The notes beneath the pieces are model-generated. The model was given only the letters and a program-made list of their open reading frames with translations. It searched no databases and had not been told where the DNA came from. DNA of 64,000 nt from Micromonospora inyonensis (GTDB lineage: Bacteria; Actinomycetota; Actinomycetes; Mycobacteriales; Micromonosporaceae): NCBI RefSeq assembly GCF_900091415.1, contig NZ_FMHU01000002.1, forward strand, positions 1,550,001 to 1,614,000, in the 5' to 3' direction. The translations under genes and the position numbers were made by a program. Shown here piece by piece: positions 54,101-60,640 of the stretch (position 1 is the first letter of the stretch; every line of letters starts with the position of its first letter).

Positions 54101-55483
54101 AAAGCCTGGGTACAGGGACTGCGGGATGAGACCGCCCCCGACGGCCACCCCTACACCCAGGGCGCGGTAGCCGCACTGTCCGGCGACCTGATCGCCCAGC
54201 GAACGGTCGGGACATATTGGCGGGAGGCGGCGCCGCCGCTGCCCCCACCGCCGGATCACGTGGTTCATTGGCGGCCCGGTGAGGATGGACCCGCGACCCT
54301 CCGCGCATATCTGGAGACGGTGGAACTCCCCGACGGGGTGTCCCTGGACCCCGACAAAAAGGGGAGGTTGGGCCCGGGGATGGCCGCTTGGGTGAAAGCC
54401 TGGGTACAGGGACTGCGGGATGAGACCACCCCCGACGGCCGCCCCTACACCCTGGCTGCGGTAGCCGCACTGTCCGGCAACCTGACCAACCAGAGCACGG
54501 TCGGGAGATACTGGCGGGAGGCGGCGCCGCCGCTGCCCCCACCGCCGGATCACGTGGCCACTTGGCGGCCCGGTGAGGATGGGCCCGCGACCCTCCGCGC
54601 ATACCTGGAGACGGTGGAACTCCCCGACCGGGTGTCCCTGGACCCCGACAAACAGGGGAGGCTGGGGCCGGGGATGGCCGCTTGGGTGAAAGCCTGGGCA
54701 CAGGGACTGCAGGGTAAGACCACCCCCGACGGCCACCCCTACACCCAGGACGCGGTAGCCGCACTGTCCGGCGACCTGATCACCCAGCAATCGGTCGGGA
54801 CATATTGGCGGGAGGCGGCGCCGCCGCTGCCCCCACCGCCGGATCACGTGGTTCGTTGGCGGCCCGGTGAGGATGGGCCCGCGACCCTCCGCGCATATCT
54901 GGAGACGCTGGAACTCCCCGACGGGGTGTCCCTGGACCCCGACAAAAAGGGGAAGCTGGGGCCGGGGATGGCCGCTTGGGTGAAAGCCTGGGCACAGGGA
55001 CTGCGGGGTAAGACCACCCCCGACGGCCACCCCTACACCCAGGGCGCGGTAGCCGCACTGTCCGGCGACCTGATCGCCCAGCGAACGGTCGGGAAATACT
55101 GGCGGGAGGCGGCGCCGCCGCTGCCCCCACCGCCGGATCACGTGGTTCGTTGGCGGCCCGGTGAGGATGGGCCCGCGACCCTCCGCGCATACCTGGAGAC
55201 GGTGGAACTCCCCGACGGGGTGTCCCTGGACCCCGACAAACAGGGGAGGCTGTGGCCGGGGATGGCCGCTTGGGTGAAAGCCTGGGCACAGGGACTGCAG
55301 GGTAAGACCACCCCCGACGGCCACCCCTACACCCAGGACGCGGTAGCCACACTGTCCGGCAACCTGACCAACCAGAGCACGGTCGGGAGATACTGGCGGG
55401 AGGCGGCACCGTCGCTCCCTCCACCGCCACCCGGAACGGGTCAAGATCCTGAGTTGCCGTTTAATTTACACCTTCTGCATTAG
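45179..55483 (+). CDS. Giant polymorphic-toxin-like protein with papain-like, OTU-like and repeat modules (giant 2)
   Basis: The 3434-residue frame begins at TTG 45179; a stop at 45170 forbids an earlier start, and in-frame TTG or GTG codons up to about 45218 are alternatives. Order: membrane-type helical N-terminus (residues 1-300, hydrophobic at about 127-157 and 215-245); Pro/Val linkers; a papain-like domain at about 1005-1140 with GWWCVAATFDVF, PQHVFALS and RVRDP giving a Cys/His/Asp order; an acidic Asp-Pro-Glu-Leu segment; seven full 98-residue repeats and one partial; a second copy of the acidic segment; a (Asp-Leu)n tract; an OTU-like domain at about 2340-2660 with DGFCVLSALVV and YNHYNAAV; six more repeats; a short AT-rich tail. 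A secreted or surface-delivered effector is inferred; no classical signal peptide is seen. Confidence 0.85.
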   Translation: MSAPGGGGEGALAVAEAAVPSVGLSESSKRALEAFTGMRLHRSNLLRLAYDLNALEVLADRVRTVLVPELAQAIKVVGAAGEGEVFDRFVAQTAPFVELLDGVADVKVGVAQAMRGFLNQMELTDRQALVMFIFMMTELAVAFAMAFFLPVEAAAHIVKVRTIIQTILRSSMVRAAASSTAIQMLFMPGSSLLAQISMLADGLMPGVDWAQVGKQALYGLAVAGVTTAAGPALARFAGAVGGGLSHLGVSGSTRDLLTSLSMVPVSEVGMEVVGDIAASYIVDGTYDPSGLGMAAISGALSGSGELGATGAGMGARRGAVGLGFSPTRPRWRMPAGTGFTADGRPVAPVPPPPPVTADPSLYQSEVGDPAGAGSGGQAPVPVPPVPAPALSAPASGAPEPVPPAPALLPPVPAWSAPTLSVPSWSTPDLPVPSWSVPNFSVPTVPPVPVPEWVAVAGAPVVEQWQRFQRELVDRYGGLLAGTGQARQFLAALPVPVEQVFTEWADARQNDPAVPAFLFRIGLPATALTERYLFGVRDQAVARVTETLAGAVTTGGQIPAGVRPELVVAALPVEFDRQALRAAVHLAAQHHIDQYLTTGTPTPATLPGAVVPPEAAHPPGGAGVPGGAGVPGARGVPGGAGVPGAAGAAAVPGAAGAAAVPSDAVRAAVARDVRAHVDRSLDAILGTTPPLTAPLTAPLTAPLTAPLTAPLTVPPAVPSAAVAGPGAAQVNAVADVVRQVVTDLPARFTAATVPDTTGPDTTGPEATPASTDTPANRRPDVPTVPVTPEQHTTAATSLAEKQFTALANQYGVEPANHDVLAGSFRQDWVDGYHQVLAQATATPGAAGTSGVPATPSVPATPSMPGAPGTPSTPDAPGTPGTPDAAGGRSTVPVGAAPRTDGTPIHDNVSDRMSVSDMSVSSDDMFSRDSSFNDTMTVSDLSSRDEPISRDPVKGEVSDTDSFSGVSLWDDPIGGEPGGRGEPAVTATGPAVTATGLAVGMVESGRRGGDWAIAEQVRPGGGDGWWCVAATFDVFRAEYGRLGNRVVFDDRVMGADGRLAPTMGWSQLMEILDAVPERVAQPGGVAGEDVLAGLRAVPGSMVVVRVAPPNEPQHVFALSSQPRGSGPARIRVRDPLVPGAVDRPEPDDPVRDPWLRHLFVSGTRVAVFDGDGRPTTISGLLGRTGGHRRPVTAAGTDVGGFLLASTSTPRGPSHAMRADTTVADPVDSPRSGPVGEDGSSGPGLAFGVQAFPDVVPSDLEGMDLGTPQLDAEWEPPRDTGQAESPLTGVPGLDGPWAPSAVEDTATVAVPHQRDAGDHDPSQRDPELLDPALLDPELFDPALLAGFHGDHVVGSGYPRTVALDLSDTQVMPGPAALQTPTASMPAPAARPVTPQSSPPPPPPTSTSTTAVPLPEPPDHVVHWRPGEDGPATLRAYLEAVELPDGVSLDPGKKGRLGPGVAAWVKAWAQGLQGKTTPDGHPYTQDAVATLSGNLITQVSVGTYWREVAPPLPPPPDHVVRWRPGQDGPATLRAYLETVELPEGVSLDPDKKGRLGSGMAAWVKAWAQGLRGKTAPDGHPYTLDAVAALSGDLIAQRTVGNYWREVAPPLPLPPDHVVRWRPGEDGPGTLRAYLETVELPEGVSLDPDKQGRLGSGMAAWVKAWAQGLQDETTPDGHPYTLDAVAALSGDLIAQRTVGRYWREAAPPLPPPPDHVVHWRPGQDGPATLHAYLETVELPDGVSLNTGKQGKLGPGMAAWVKAWAQGLQGKTTPDGHPYTQDAVVTLSGNLIAQQSVGTYWREAAPLPPPPDHVAIWRPGEDGPVTLRAYLETVELPDGVSLDPDKQGRLGSGMAAWVKAWVQGLRGKTAPDGHPYTQGAVVTLSGDLIAQRTVGTYWREVARPLPPPPDHVVHWRPGEDGPVTLRAYLETVELPDGVSLHPDKKGKLGPGMAAWVKAWAQGLQGKTTPDGHPYTQDAVVTLSGNLIAQQSVGTYWREAAPLPPPPDHVVHWRPGEDGPATLRAYLETVELPDGVSLNPDKQGKLGSGMAAWVKAWAQGLQGKTTPDGHPYTQDAVATLSGNLTNQSTVSRYWREAAPPLPPPPDHVATWRPGEDGHDPSQRDPELLDPALLDPVDSPRSGPVGEDGSSGPGLAFGVQAFPDVVPSDLEGMDLGTPQLDDEWEPPRDTGQAESPLTGVPGLDGPWAPSAVEDTATVAVPHQRDAGDHDPSQRDPELLDPALLDPELSDPALLDPAVVEDPGMPDLGPDLGPDLDLDLDQDQDPDPDLDLDLDLDLDLDLDLDLDLDLDLDLGRLGVLTLDEDGAWVASVVGDPAPVGVAQEGVLAGVGGVAQAGWEFPVPADGFCVLSALVVADPVWVRDVLAGAGVLPADLYAWLSDPGGVRVGVGRLGGVVPVGSELGRVDGLLQGLVLSYLGARVGGLPADVVMRRAFLPQGEPWRQVRGLSDGQVVARLVERLGGQGVFAGGVVTEAGFLDVGRVGQRYEEARAELVGLGWDPGPVTEVPQEQLDFVNERGRGFQVALLAPERARDYLVHVLLTSDGPLEADEFAEVVETVADWGRRWGGPGGEFLLPLLAHATGSRITVLQRTGWGVSPVAVFGPLDGRGVSLYYVAGDPANPALYNHYNAAVSAAVLLPSGPAGLSWSDEWDRLFTRFAGVLGFGSAAGERTLAPGAEDVRHRLQVEFDHVVGRTGFVEENGLSTADVAMLRQALDTRGTSVPHLEGALLRLMSQVYEVTIAVTSAGSGFHGDHVVGSGYFRTVALDLSDTQVMPPGPAALQTPAASMPAPAARPVTPQSSPPPPPPTSTTAVPLPEPPDHVVHWRPGEDGPATLRAYLETVELPDGVSLDTGKQGRLGPGMAAWVKAWAQGLQGKTTPDGHPYTQDAVVTLSGNLTNQSTVGNYWREAAPPLPPPPDHVVHWRPGEDGPATLRAYLETVELPDGVSLDPDKKGRLGSGMAAWVKAWVQGLRDETAPDGHPYTQGAVAALSGDLIAQRTVGTYWREAAPPLPPPPDHVVHWRPGEDGPATLRAYLETVELPDGVSLDPDKKGRLGPGMAAWVKAWVQGLRDETTPDGRPYTLAAVAALSGNLTNQSTVGRYWREAAPPLPPPPDHVATWRPGEDGPATLRAYLETVELPDRVSLDPDKQGRLGPGMAAWVKAWAQGLQGKTTPDGHPYTQDAVAALSGDLITQQSVGTYWREAAPPLPPPPDHVVRWRPGEDGPATLRAYLETLELPDGVSLDPDKKGKLGPGMAAWVKAWAQGLRGKTTPDGHPYTQGAVAALSGDLIAQRTVGKYWREAAPPLPPPPDHVVRWRPGEDGPATLRAYLETVELPDGVSLDPDKQGRLWPGMAAWVKAWAQGLQGKTTPDGHPYTQDAVATLSGNLTNQSTVGRYWREAAPSLPPPPPGTGQDPELPFNLHLLH
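47243..47314 (+). repeat. 12-bp minisatellite in giant 2
   Basis: Six tandem 12-base units encode PLTA five times and PLTV once. The tract is a flexible linker in frame between the helical shared segment and the region ahead of the papain-like domain. It keeps frame whatever the copy number. Confidence 0.8.
48842..49201 (+). repeat. 360-bp acidic segment of giant 2, copy A
   Basis: This segment (encoding SGPGLAFGVQAFPDVVPSDL and ending in Asp-Pro-Glu-Leu-Leu repeats) recurs almost base for base at 51557-51916. Copy A lies between the papain-like domain and repeat array 1. Very few differences separate the copies, so the duplication is recent or is kept alike by gene conversion. Confidence 0.88.
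49421..51508 (+). repeat. Repeat array 1 of giant 2: seven full 97/98-residue units and one partial
   Basis: Units start (GAT of DHV) at 49421, 49715, 50009, 50303, 50594, 50888, 51179 and 51473; spacing is 294 or 291 bases. Each unit reads DHVVxWRPGxDGPATLRAYL, GMAAWVKAWAQGL, then DGHPYTQDAVATLSG with a helix-turn-helix-like end TVGRYWREA and a Pro-rich linker. The eighth unit breaks after 11 codons, where the acidic segment copy B begins. Variants such as TNQSTVG, AQRTVG and TQQSVG are shuffled among units, a sign of recombination. Confidence 0.92.
51557..51916 (+). repeat. 360-bp acidic segment of giant 2, copy B
   Basis: Near-identical to 48842-49201. It is joined on its left to a broken 98-residue unit and on its right to the Asp-rich tract. 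The join inside a repeat unit marks the edge of a duplication. Confidence 0.88.
52015..52092 (+). repeat. GGATCT hexanucleotide tract (13 units)
   Basis: Thirteen uninterrupted GGATCT units encode alternating Asp and Leu, continuing an imperfect Asp-Leu/Asp-Gln/Asp-Pro run that starts near 51950. Being six bases long, the unit cannot shift the frame. Expansion by slippage is likely; calcium binding by the Asp residues is possible but unproven. Confidence 0.92.
53666..55429 (+). repeat. Repeat array 2 of giant 2: six full 98-residue units
   Basis: Units start at 53666, 53960, 54254, 54548, 54842 and 55136, each 294 bases. They are the same family as array 1. The 215 bases before the array (from 53451) also repeat those before array 1 (from 49203), with small in-frame indels, so a whole block was copied across the OTU-like domain. 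Confidence 0.92.
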
Positions 55484-55583
55484 AGGACGTCTGATTCACG
55501 TATTTCGCGTGTTTTGGGGTTTCAGGGGGTGGTTCGGGAGGCTATGTCCGATGTGGGCTTGGGGGTTCGTTAGTACTCCAACG

Positions 55584-56100
55584 TCACTTGATCCTTCGGC
55601 TGGCTTGGTGACTGAGTCTGCGCTGGTAGTGGGATCGTCGGGCTCGGGCTTGGGATGTTCGTCGCCATATCGACCAGTGCAGGGTGTGTTCTGGTGGAAG
55701 CGGCCGGGTGAGGACGAGGGCGTTCAGGAGCCGGCGGATCTCGGCGACGGTCAACGCGATGATCTCCGGGTCGGCGTCGGGCTGTTGAGCGGTGAGGATG
55801 GTCAGGACGGCCAGGGCGAGCATGGCCAGGGTGATGGACCGGTGCCAGCCGGTCCAGCCGCGGACCTGGTAGTGGTCCAGGCCGACCTGGCCTTTGCCGG
55901 TTTGGAACAGTTCTTCGATGCTCCAGCGGGAGCCGGCCACGGTCACGAGGGTGTGCAGTGGCACCGGTCGGGGTGACCAGCACAGGTAGAAAACCAGCTC
56001 ACCGGTGGTGCGGTTGCGGCGGATGAGTAGCCAGCGGTGCTCACCGGGCCGGGTGGCGGTGGTGATCCAGGCCCACAGGACCGACGCCACTTGCCGGGCC
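55584..56100 (-). mobile_element. IS701-type transposase, C-terminal fragment
   Basis: About 170 codons read QVASVLWAWITTATRPGEHR, RWSIEELFQTGKGQVGLDHY with the conserved Glu of the DDE triad, and the end LHWSIWRRTSQARARRSHYQ, typical of actinobacterial IS701-type transposases. Full proteins have about 400 residues; the N-terminal half with both Asp residues is missing. The frame continues upstream only as antisense of an acetyltransferase remnant, so the break lies near 56100. No intact terminal repeats could be recognised. It follows the giant gene by 100 bases. Confidence 0.8.
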
Positions 56101-56101
56101 T

Positions 56102-56291
56102 CGGCCTGGGCCGGCGGCTCCTGGAACGCCTGGAAGCCGACGCCGCCGCGCAGGGCATGGGCACCGTCCGGCTGGGGACCCATCGCTCGCTGGGCGAGGC
56201 GATCGCGCTGTACCGCAGCGGCGGATACCGGGAGGTCGTCTCCTACAGCCCCTCGCCGTACAACCAGCTCTGCTTCGAGAAGCGCCTCTGA
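56102..56291 (+). pseudogene. GNAT acetyltransferase, C-terminal remnant
   Basis: The frame reads GLGRRLLERLEADAAAQGMG, part of the acetyl-CoA-binding motif A of GNAT enzymes (normally Q/RxxGxG/A), then EAIALYRSGGYREV and ends CFEKRL at 56291. The first 90 or so residues are gone at the junction with the transposase fragment. It shows that a GNAT gene once occupied the site into which the IS701-type element, or the whole giant-gene island, came. Confidence 0.78.
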
Positions 56292-56423
56292 CCGCGCGGA
56301 CTCTCCCCTGTCCGGCGGCGGCCGAGGCGCACCGCTCGCTGCCGTCCCTCGCCTGGCCGCTGCCCGGCGGGTTCGCCGCCGAGCGGTGCTCAGCCCCTGC
56401 CTCGTCGTCGTCCGCTCCGGCGT

Positions 56424-57314
56424 TCAGTCGTGCCGCAACTCCCCGATGATCTTCTTCATCAGGTCGACGGAATCGCCCTCGTCAAGCGCGAGCCGGTCGA
56501 TGCCCTGCCAGGTCTGCTCGTAGGCGGCCAGGTCGTCGGGCTTGTCGAGGTAGAACGCACCGGTGAGCGACTCGCTGTAGACCACCGACGGTTCGGCCGC
56601 GGTCCGGCCGCCCCGGGCCGCCGGGAAGTCCAGGATCACGAAGGAGCCGGCTGCCGCGCCCGGTGGTGGCCCGGCGGCCAGCGGCAGGACGCGGATGGAC
56701 ACGGTGGGCAGGGCCCCGACGTCGATGAGCCGCTGGAGTTGCGCCGTCATCTGCGCCGACCCACCGACGACGCGCCGTAGCACCGCCTCGGAGAGGACCT
56801 GTCGCACCCGGGGCGCAGCGGGGGTGGAACGGTTCAGCAGTGACTGCCGGTGCATCCGGAACTCGACCGCGCGTCCCCGTTCCTCCTCGTTCGCCTGTGG
56901 CCGGTTGAGTCGGTGGATCTCCTGCGCGTACTCGCGGGTCTGGAACAGGTCGGGGATCAGCGACTCCTCGTGACAGCGCAGCTGGGCGGCGGCGGACTCC
57001 AGGCCGACGTACAGCTCGAACCAACTCGGCACCACATCGCCGTACGTGTGCCACCAGCCCTTGGAACGGGTCTCGACGGCCAGCGCGCGCATCGTCTCGG
57101 TCATCTCCGACGACACCCCGTACAGCTCGCACATCGCCTTGACGTCGAGCACCCGGACCGATCCCATCCCGGACTCGATACGCCAGATCTTCTGCCGGCT
57201 GTATTCGAGTGCCTCGGCGGCGGCGTCGAGTGTCACGCCCGCCTCGGTGCGGAACTGGCGCAGCAGCCGACCGAGCTGTCGACGCGGCACGGTCGACCCG
57301 ATGTCTTCCGGCAT
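56424..57314 (-). CDS. XRE-family regulator with DUF5753 domain
   Basis: The 296-residue protein has an N-terminal helix-turn-helix (LGRLLRQFRTEAGVTLDAAA, then YSRQKIWRIESG) followed by the DUF5753 region (ESAAAQLRCHEESLIPDLFQ, then TREYAQEIHRL). Such regulators are abundant in streptomycetes and relatives and often pair with a small DUF397 protein; none is next to it here. Roles include development and antibiotic control. ATG 57314 follows AAGGAG. It lies downstream of the HerA-type operon in the same direction, separated by 131 bases with no obvious terminator, and could belong with it. Confidence 0.88.
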   Translation of the reverse strand: MPEDIGSTVPRRQLGRLLRQFRTEAGVTLDAAAEALEYSRQKIWRIESGMGSVRVLDVKAMCELYGVSSEMTETMRALAVETRSKGWWHTYGDVVPSWFELYVGLESAAAQLRCHEESLIPDLFQTREYAQEIHRLNRPQANEEERGRAVEFRMHRQSLLNRSTPAAPRVRQVLSEAVLRRVVGGSAQMTAQLQRLIDVGALPTVSIRVLPLAAGPPPGAAAGSFVILDFPAARGGRTAAEPSVVYSESLTGAFYLDKPDDLAAYEQTWQGIDRLALDEGDSVDLMKKIIGELRHD

Positions 57315-57445
57315 CCGGATACTCCTTGATTCTGTCTGACGACACTGAGTAACGTTGCCCTGCAACGTGTATAGGCTCGGGAAAGGTAAGTCAAGACGCG
57401 CTGCCACGACGCAGCGACGGAGTGTCGTGCTGGTGCGCCGAGCTG

Positions 57446-60400
57446 TCATCGCGAACGGTCGATCACCTCCTCCGGGGTGAGCGGTGCGGGCGGATGGTGG
57501 GTCAGGCACATCGGCGTCCGTACCTTCACGAACGAGAAGCCCTCCCCGGCGGCGTAGAACTCACCACTGCCGAGCAGTCCGATGTCCGGCAGCCGGCCGC
57601 CCTTGGCGTGGGCGAGTCCCCGGGCCGCCTCGATCTGCGCGGGGGAGTTCAACAACCCGAAGAACTGGGTGGTCGCGTTGCCGGCGATCTGGTTGTGCAG
57701 CCCCTTCGGTGCCTGGGTGGCGAAGACCAGGCCCAGGCCGTACTTGCGGGCCTGCGAGGCGAGCGCGATCGAACTGGCCGTGCATGGTGTGTGCCCGGTC
57801 GACGGGGCGAGGGTCTGCGCCTCGTCCATCACGAACAGCCCGCCCAGCGGCCGGTCCCCGGCCGGGTGCCGGCGGATCCAGGCGAACAGCGCCATCTGGA
57901 GCTGGTTGACGAAGCTCTGCCGCTGCGGGTCCGAGACGAGCCCGACGAAGCTGATCACCGACACCCGGGCCCGTCGACCCGCCGACGGGGTGAGCAGCGT
58001 GCCCGGGTCGGCCGGGGTGCCGGCGCCCCCGAACAGCGGGTCGGTCACCATCGCCGCCTTCAGCGTCTCGGCCGCCTCGTGGGCCAGCTTGTCGGCGCGG
58101 GCCATCCGGCTGACCCCGTCGGGCAGGGCGGCGAGGAACTCGGTGAAGCCGGGCAGGCCCACCAGGCCGCTGCGCGCGTACGCCTGCAACGCCTCGGTCA
58201 GCACCGCCTTGCCCTGCTGGGCGAGCTTCGTCGGGCCGGCCACCCCGGCGCGGGGCGCGAGAGCCTCGATGGTCGACCGGATCGCCTGGTCGAACTCGTC
58301 GGGGGAGTCCCGCAGCGGGGTGAAGTCGGGCAGCGGTTGGAAGCTCAGCGGCCGTCCGGCGGTGACCCGGGGCGTCCAGACCACCACCTCGGTCTGCTCC
58401 AGGTAGTCCCGGGCCCGCTCCTCGTCGCCGGGGAGCCAGCCGGCCGGCGGGCGCGGCCAGGGGTCGCCCAGCCGGGCGAGGTCGTTGTTCGGGTCCAGCA
58501 CGATCGCCGAGACCCCCTGCCGGGCGCACTCCTCGACCAGGCGGCGGATCAGCACCGTCTTGCCGGATCCGGAGCCGGCGAAGACCACACTGTGCCGGCG
58601 GAGGGCGGCGAGATCCATCTCGAACGGACGGGCACCATCCGCCGTGTGTCCGAGCCGTACGGTGCGGGTGGCGTCGGTGCCCGCCCCCGCGCTGTCTGCC
58701 GATGGCCGCCCGGTGTCCGTCCGTGGGGCGGCCGGCGCGGGAGCATCGGGTCCGGGCGGGCGGTGTCCGTTCCCCGCCGGCTCGACCCCGTCCGGCCCGT
58801 CCGTCCGGCCGCCGCCCGGGTCGCCCAGCACCGCCCCGAACAGCGCGGTGCCGCTGGCGGGTCGGCGGGCGAGCAGCCACTCCGGGTACGCCGGGTCACC
58901 CTCGGCGGCCAGCGTCCGCAGCGCGGCCAGGGTGCGCAGGTCGGCCTCGCCGACCGGGTGCGTGACGCCGCCGGCGGCGTGGAACGCGTCGAGCACCTCG
59001 GCGGTACGCCGCCCGCTCGGCCACGGGCCGTTGCGCAGCAGCACCAGTCGCCGCTGCGGGACCGCCCGGTCCAGTCCCGCCCGCGTGCAGGCGGCCCGGA
59101 TGCGGCTGAGCACGGCGACCGCGTTGCGGCTGGCGATCGCGCGGAAACACCAGTGCGCCTCGTTCTCGGTGGCCTCGTCGAGCACCTCGACCAGTCGGCC
59201 GTGCAGCGCCGGCTTCCGTCCCGGCGGCGGGTCGTGCCGGTACGTCGCGCCGGTGGTCGCCTGCTCGCCGATCCAGGCGGCGAGACCGGCCCCGAGCAGC
59301 TCCGGCATCCGGGTGTCCTCGCTGGTCGGTTCCAGCGCGTCGGCGACGCGGGCCGTCCGCACCAGCTCGGCGAAGCGCTCGTCGAGCCGTTCCAGCCCGG
59401 CGCGGGCGGGCCGGACGGGGGCCGGCTGCGGCGTGAGGCCGGTCGCCGGCACGTCGATCAGCCGGGCCAGCTCGGTGACCTCGTCGCGGTCCCGGCAGGC
59501 GGTGACGTACCGGTCGACCCGGCGCAGCAGGGCCCGTGGCGTGAGGTTCGGCGCGTCCGCGAAGGCGTCGGGCGCGATCGGCCAGGTGGGGTGGGGCGGG
59601 GTGAAGCGCAGTTCCCGGTACGCGGCGGTGAACCGCTTCTCGACCAGTGCCCGGCCGATCTCGGGGCTGGGGATCCGGTCGGGCAGGAGGGCGAGACGGA
59701 ACCGGTCGGTGACCGGAGTGGGCGCGCTGCGGGTCAGCAGATCCCAGGTGTCGGGCAGGCAGGAGAGCACGGTCAGGGTGCGACGGGTGACGTCGCGCAG
59801 GGTCAGCAGCCCGTCGGCGACCGGCCCGACCGTCCGGGCGTGCGCGTCCTCCAACCCCTCGTGCCGGTCGAGCATCGACGTGCTGGTCTGCGCGAAGAGC
59901 GTGTCGAGCTGGTCGACGGCGATGACCGTGGGCTCCAGGGTCAACGCGGTCAGCCGGGAGATGTCCTGGACGATCTGCTGGGGCGAGCGGACCGCCCCAC
60001 CGAGTCCCCAGAACGCCCGGGCGGCCGGGTCACCGGGCTCGGAGATCAGGTGGGCGTACCCGACGTCCTGGGCCTCGTAGTCGAGCGAGCCGTGCAGCAC
60101 CAGCGCCCGCGCGGTGTCCTGCGCGTCCCGGCCCACCTCCCGGTCGTAGCCGCGCAGGGCGCGGACGAAGGTGTCCAGGTCGGCGCGGGTGACCGGGCGG
60201 CGGCCGGCGACCGCGTCCCGCACCTCGGCGGGGATGCCGAGTTGGGCGGTGAGTCGGCGCAGGAGGGTGGTGAGCTGGGTGCCCCAGCCGATGGCGTCGC
60301 GCCCCATCCCCTCCACCAGGGCGAGCGCGACGCTCTCCCAGAACGTCCTTCCGTTGATCATGCTGACCAGGAAGAAGTAGCCGCCCCGGCGCTGGATCTG

Positions 60401-60640
60401 GTCACGTACCGCGCCGAGCAGGTGGGTCTTGCCCGAGCCGGCGCGCCCCTGCATCGCCACGCCGAGGGGCTGGCCGGCGTCGGCGGTCCGTGCCCGCCCC
60501 ACACCGTGCAGGATCTCCCGGACCACCCGTTCGTGCAGCTCCGGCACGTCGTAGGGGGAGGGGCGCCAGACATCGTCGGGGGTGGCCGCCGGGTTGAAGC
60601 TCAGCACCTCCAGGGCGGCCCGTTCCGTCGCGCCGATCAT
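57446..60640 (-). CDS. Two-ATPase protein: N-terminal AAA domain and C-terminal HerA/FtsK-like domain
   Basis: The 1064-residue protein has a first P-loop GRAGSGKT at residues 65-72 with Walker B TVIAVDQLDTLF near 237, in an Orc1/TniB-like AAA setting, and a second P-loop FAGSGSGKTVLIRRLVEECA near 690 with Walker B GLFVMDEAQTL near 935 and an Arg/Gln-containing LVFATQAPKGLHNQ. The second domain is of the HerA/DUF87 DNA-pumping type. The middle region (300-650) is helical and unassigned. It is the last gene of a three-gene operon, with an ATGA overlap with the wHTH gene. A DNA-translocating motor of a defence-like system is inferred. Confidence 0.85.
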   Translation of the reverse strand: MIGATERAALEVLSFNPAATPDDVWRPSPYDVPELHERVVREILHGVGRARTADAGQPLGVAMQGRAGSGKTHLLGAVRDQIQRRGGYFFLVSMINGRTFWESVALALVEGMGRDAIGWGTQLTTLLRRLTAQLGIPAEVRDAVAGRRPVTRADLDTFVRALRGYDREVGRDAQDTARALVLHGSLDYEAQDVGYAHLISEPGDPAARAFWGLGGAVRSPQQIVQDISRLTALTLEPTVIAVDQLDTLFAQTSTSMLDRHEGLEDAHARTVGPVADGLLTLRDVTRRTLTVLSCLPDTWDLLTRSAPTPVTDRFRLALLPDRIPSPEIGRALVEKRFTAAYRELRFTPPHPTWPIAPDAFADAPNLTPRALLRRVDRYVTACRDRDEVTELARLIDVPATGLTPQPAPVRPARAGLERLDERFAELVRTARVADALEPTSEDTRMPELLGAGLAAWIGEQATTGATYRHDPPPGRKPALHGRLVEVLDEATENEAHWCFRAIASRNAVAVLSRIRAACTRAGLDRAVPQRRLVLLRNGPWPSGRRTAEVLDAFHAAGGVTHPVGEADLRTLAALRTLAAEGDPAYPEWLLARRPASGTALFGAVLGDPGGGRTDGPDGVEPAGNGHRPPGPDAPAPAAPRTDTGRPSADSAGAGTDATRTVRLGHTADGARPFEMDLAALRRHSVVFAGSGSGKTVLIRRLVEECARQGVSAIVLDPNNDLARLGDPWPRPPAGWLPGDEERARDYLEQTEVVVWTPRVTAGRPLSFQPLPDFTPLRDSPDEFDQAIRSTIEALAPRAGVAGPTKLAQQGKAVLTEALQAYARSGLVGLPGFTEFLAALPDGVSRMARADKLAHEAAETLKAAMVTDPLFGGAGTPADPGTLLTPSAGRRARVSVISFVGLVSDPQRQSFVNQLQMALFAWIRRHPAGDRPLGGLFVMDEAQTLAPSTGHTPCTASSIALASQARKYGLGLVFATQAPKGLHNQIAGNATTQFFGLLNSPAQIEAARGLAHAKGGRLPDIGLLGSGEFYAAGEGFSFVKVRTPMCLTHHPPAPLTPEEVIDRSR

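Noticed and set aside
49580..55444. Several minus-strand frames across the repeat arrays of giant 2
   Set aside because: They repeat because the DNA repeats; the plus strand gives one 3434-codon frame with domains and in-frame indels.
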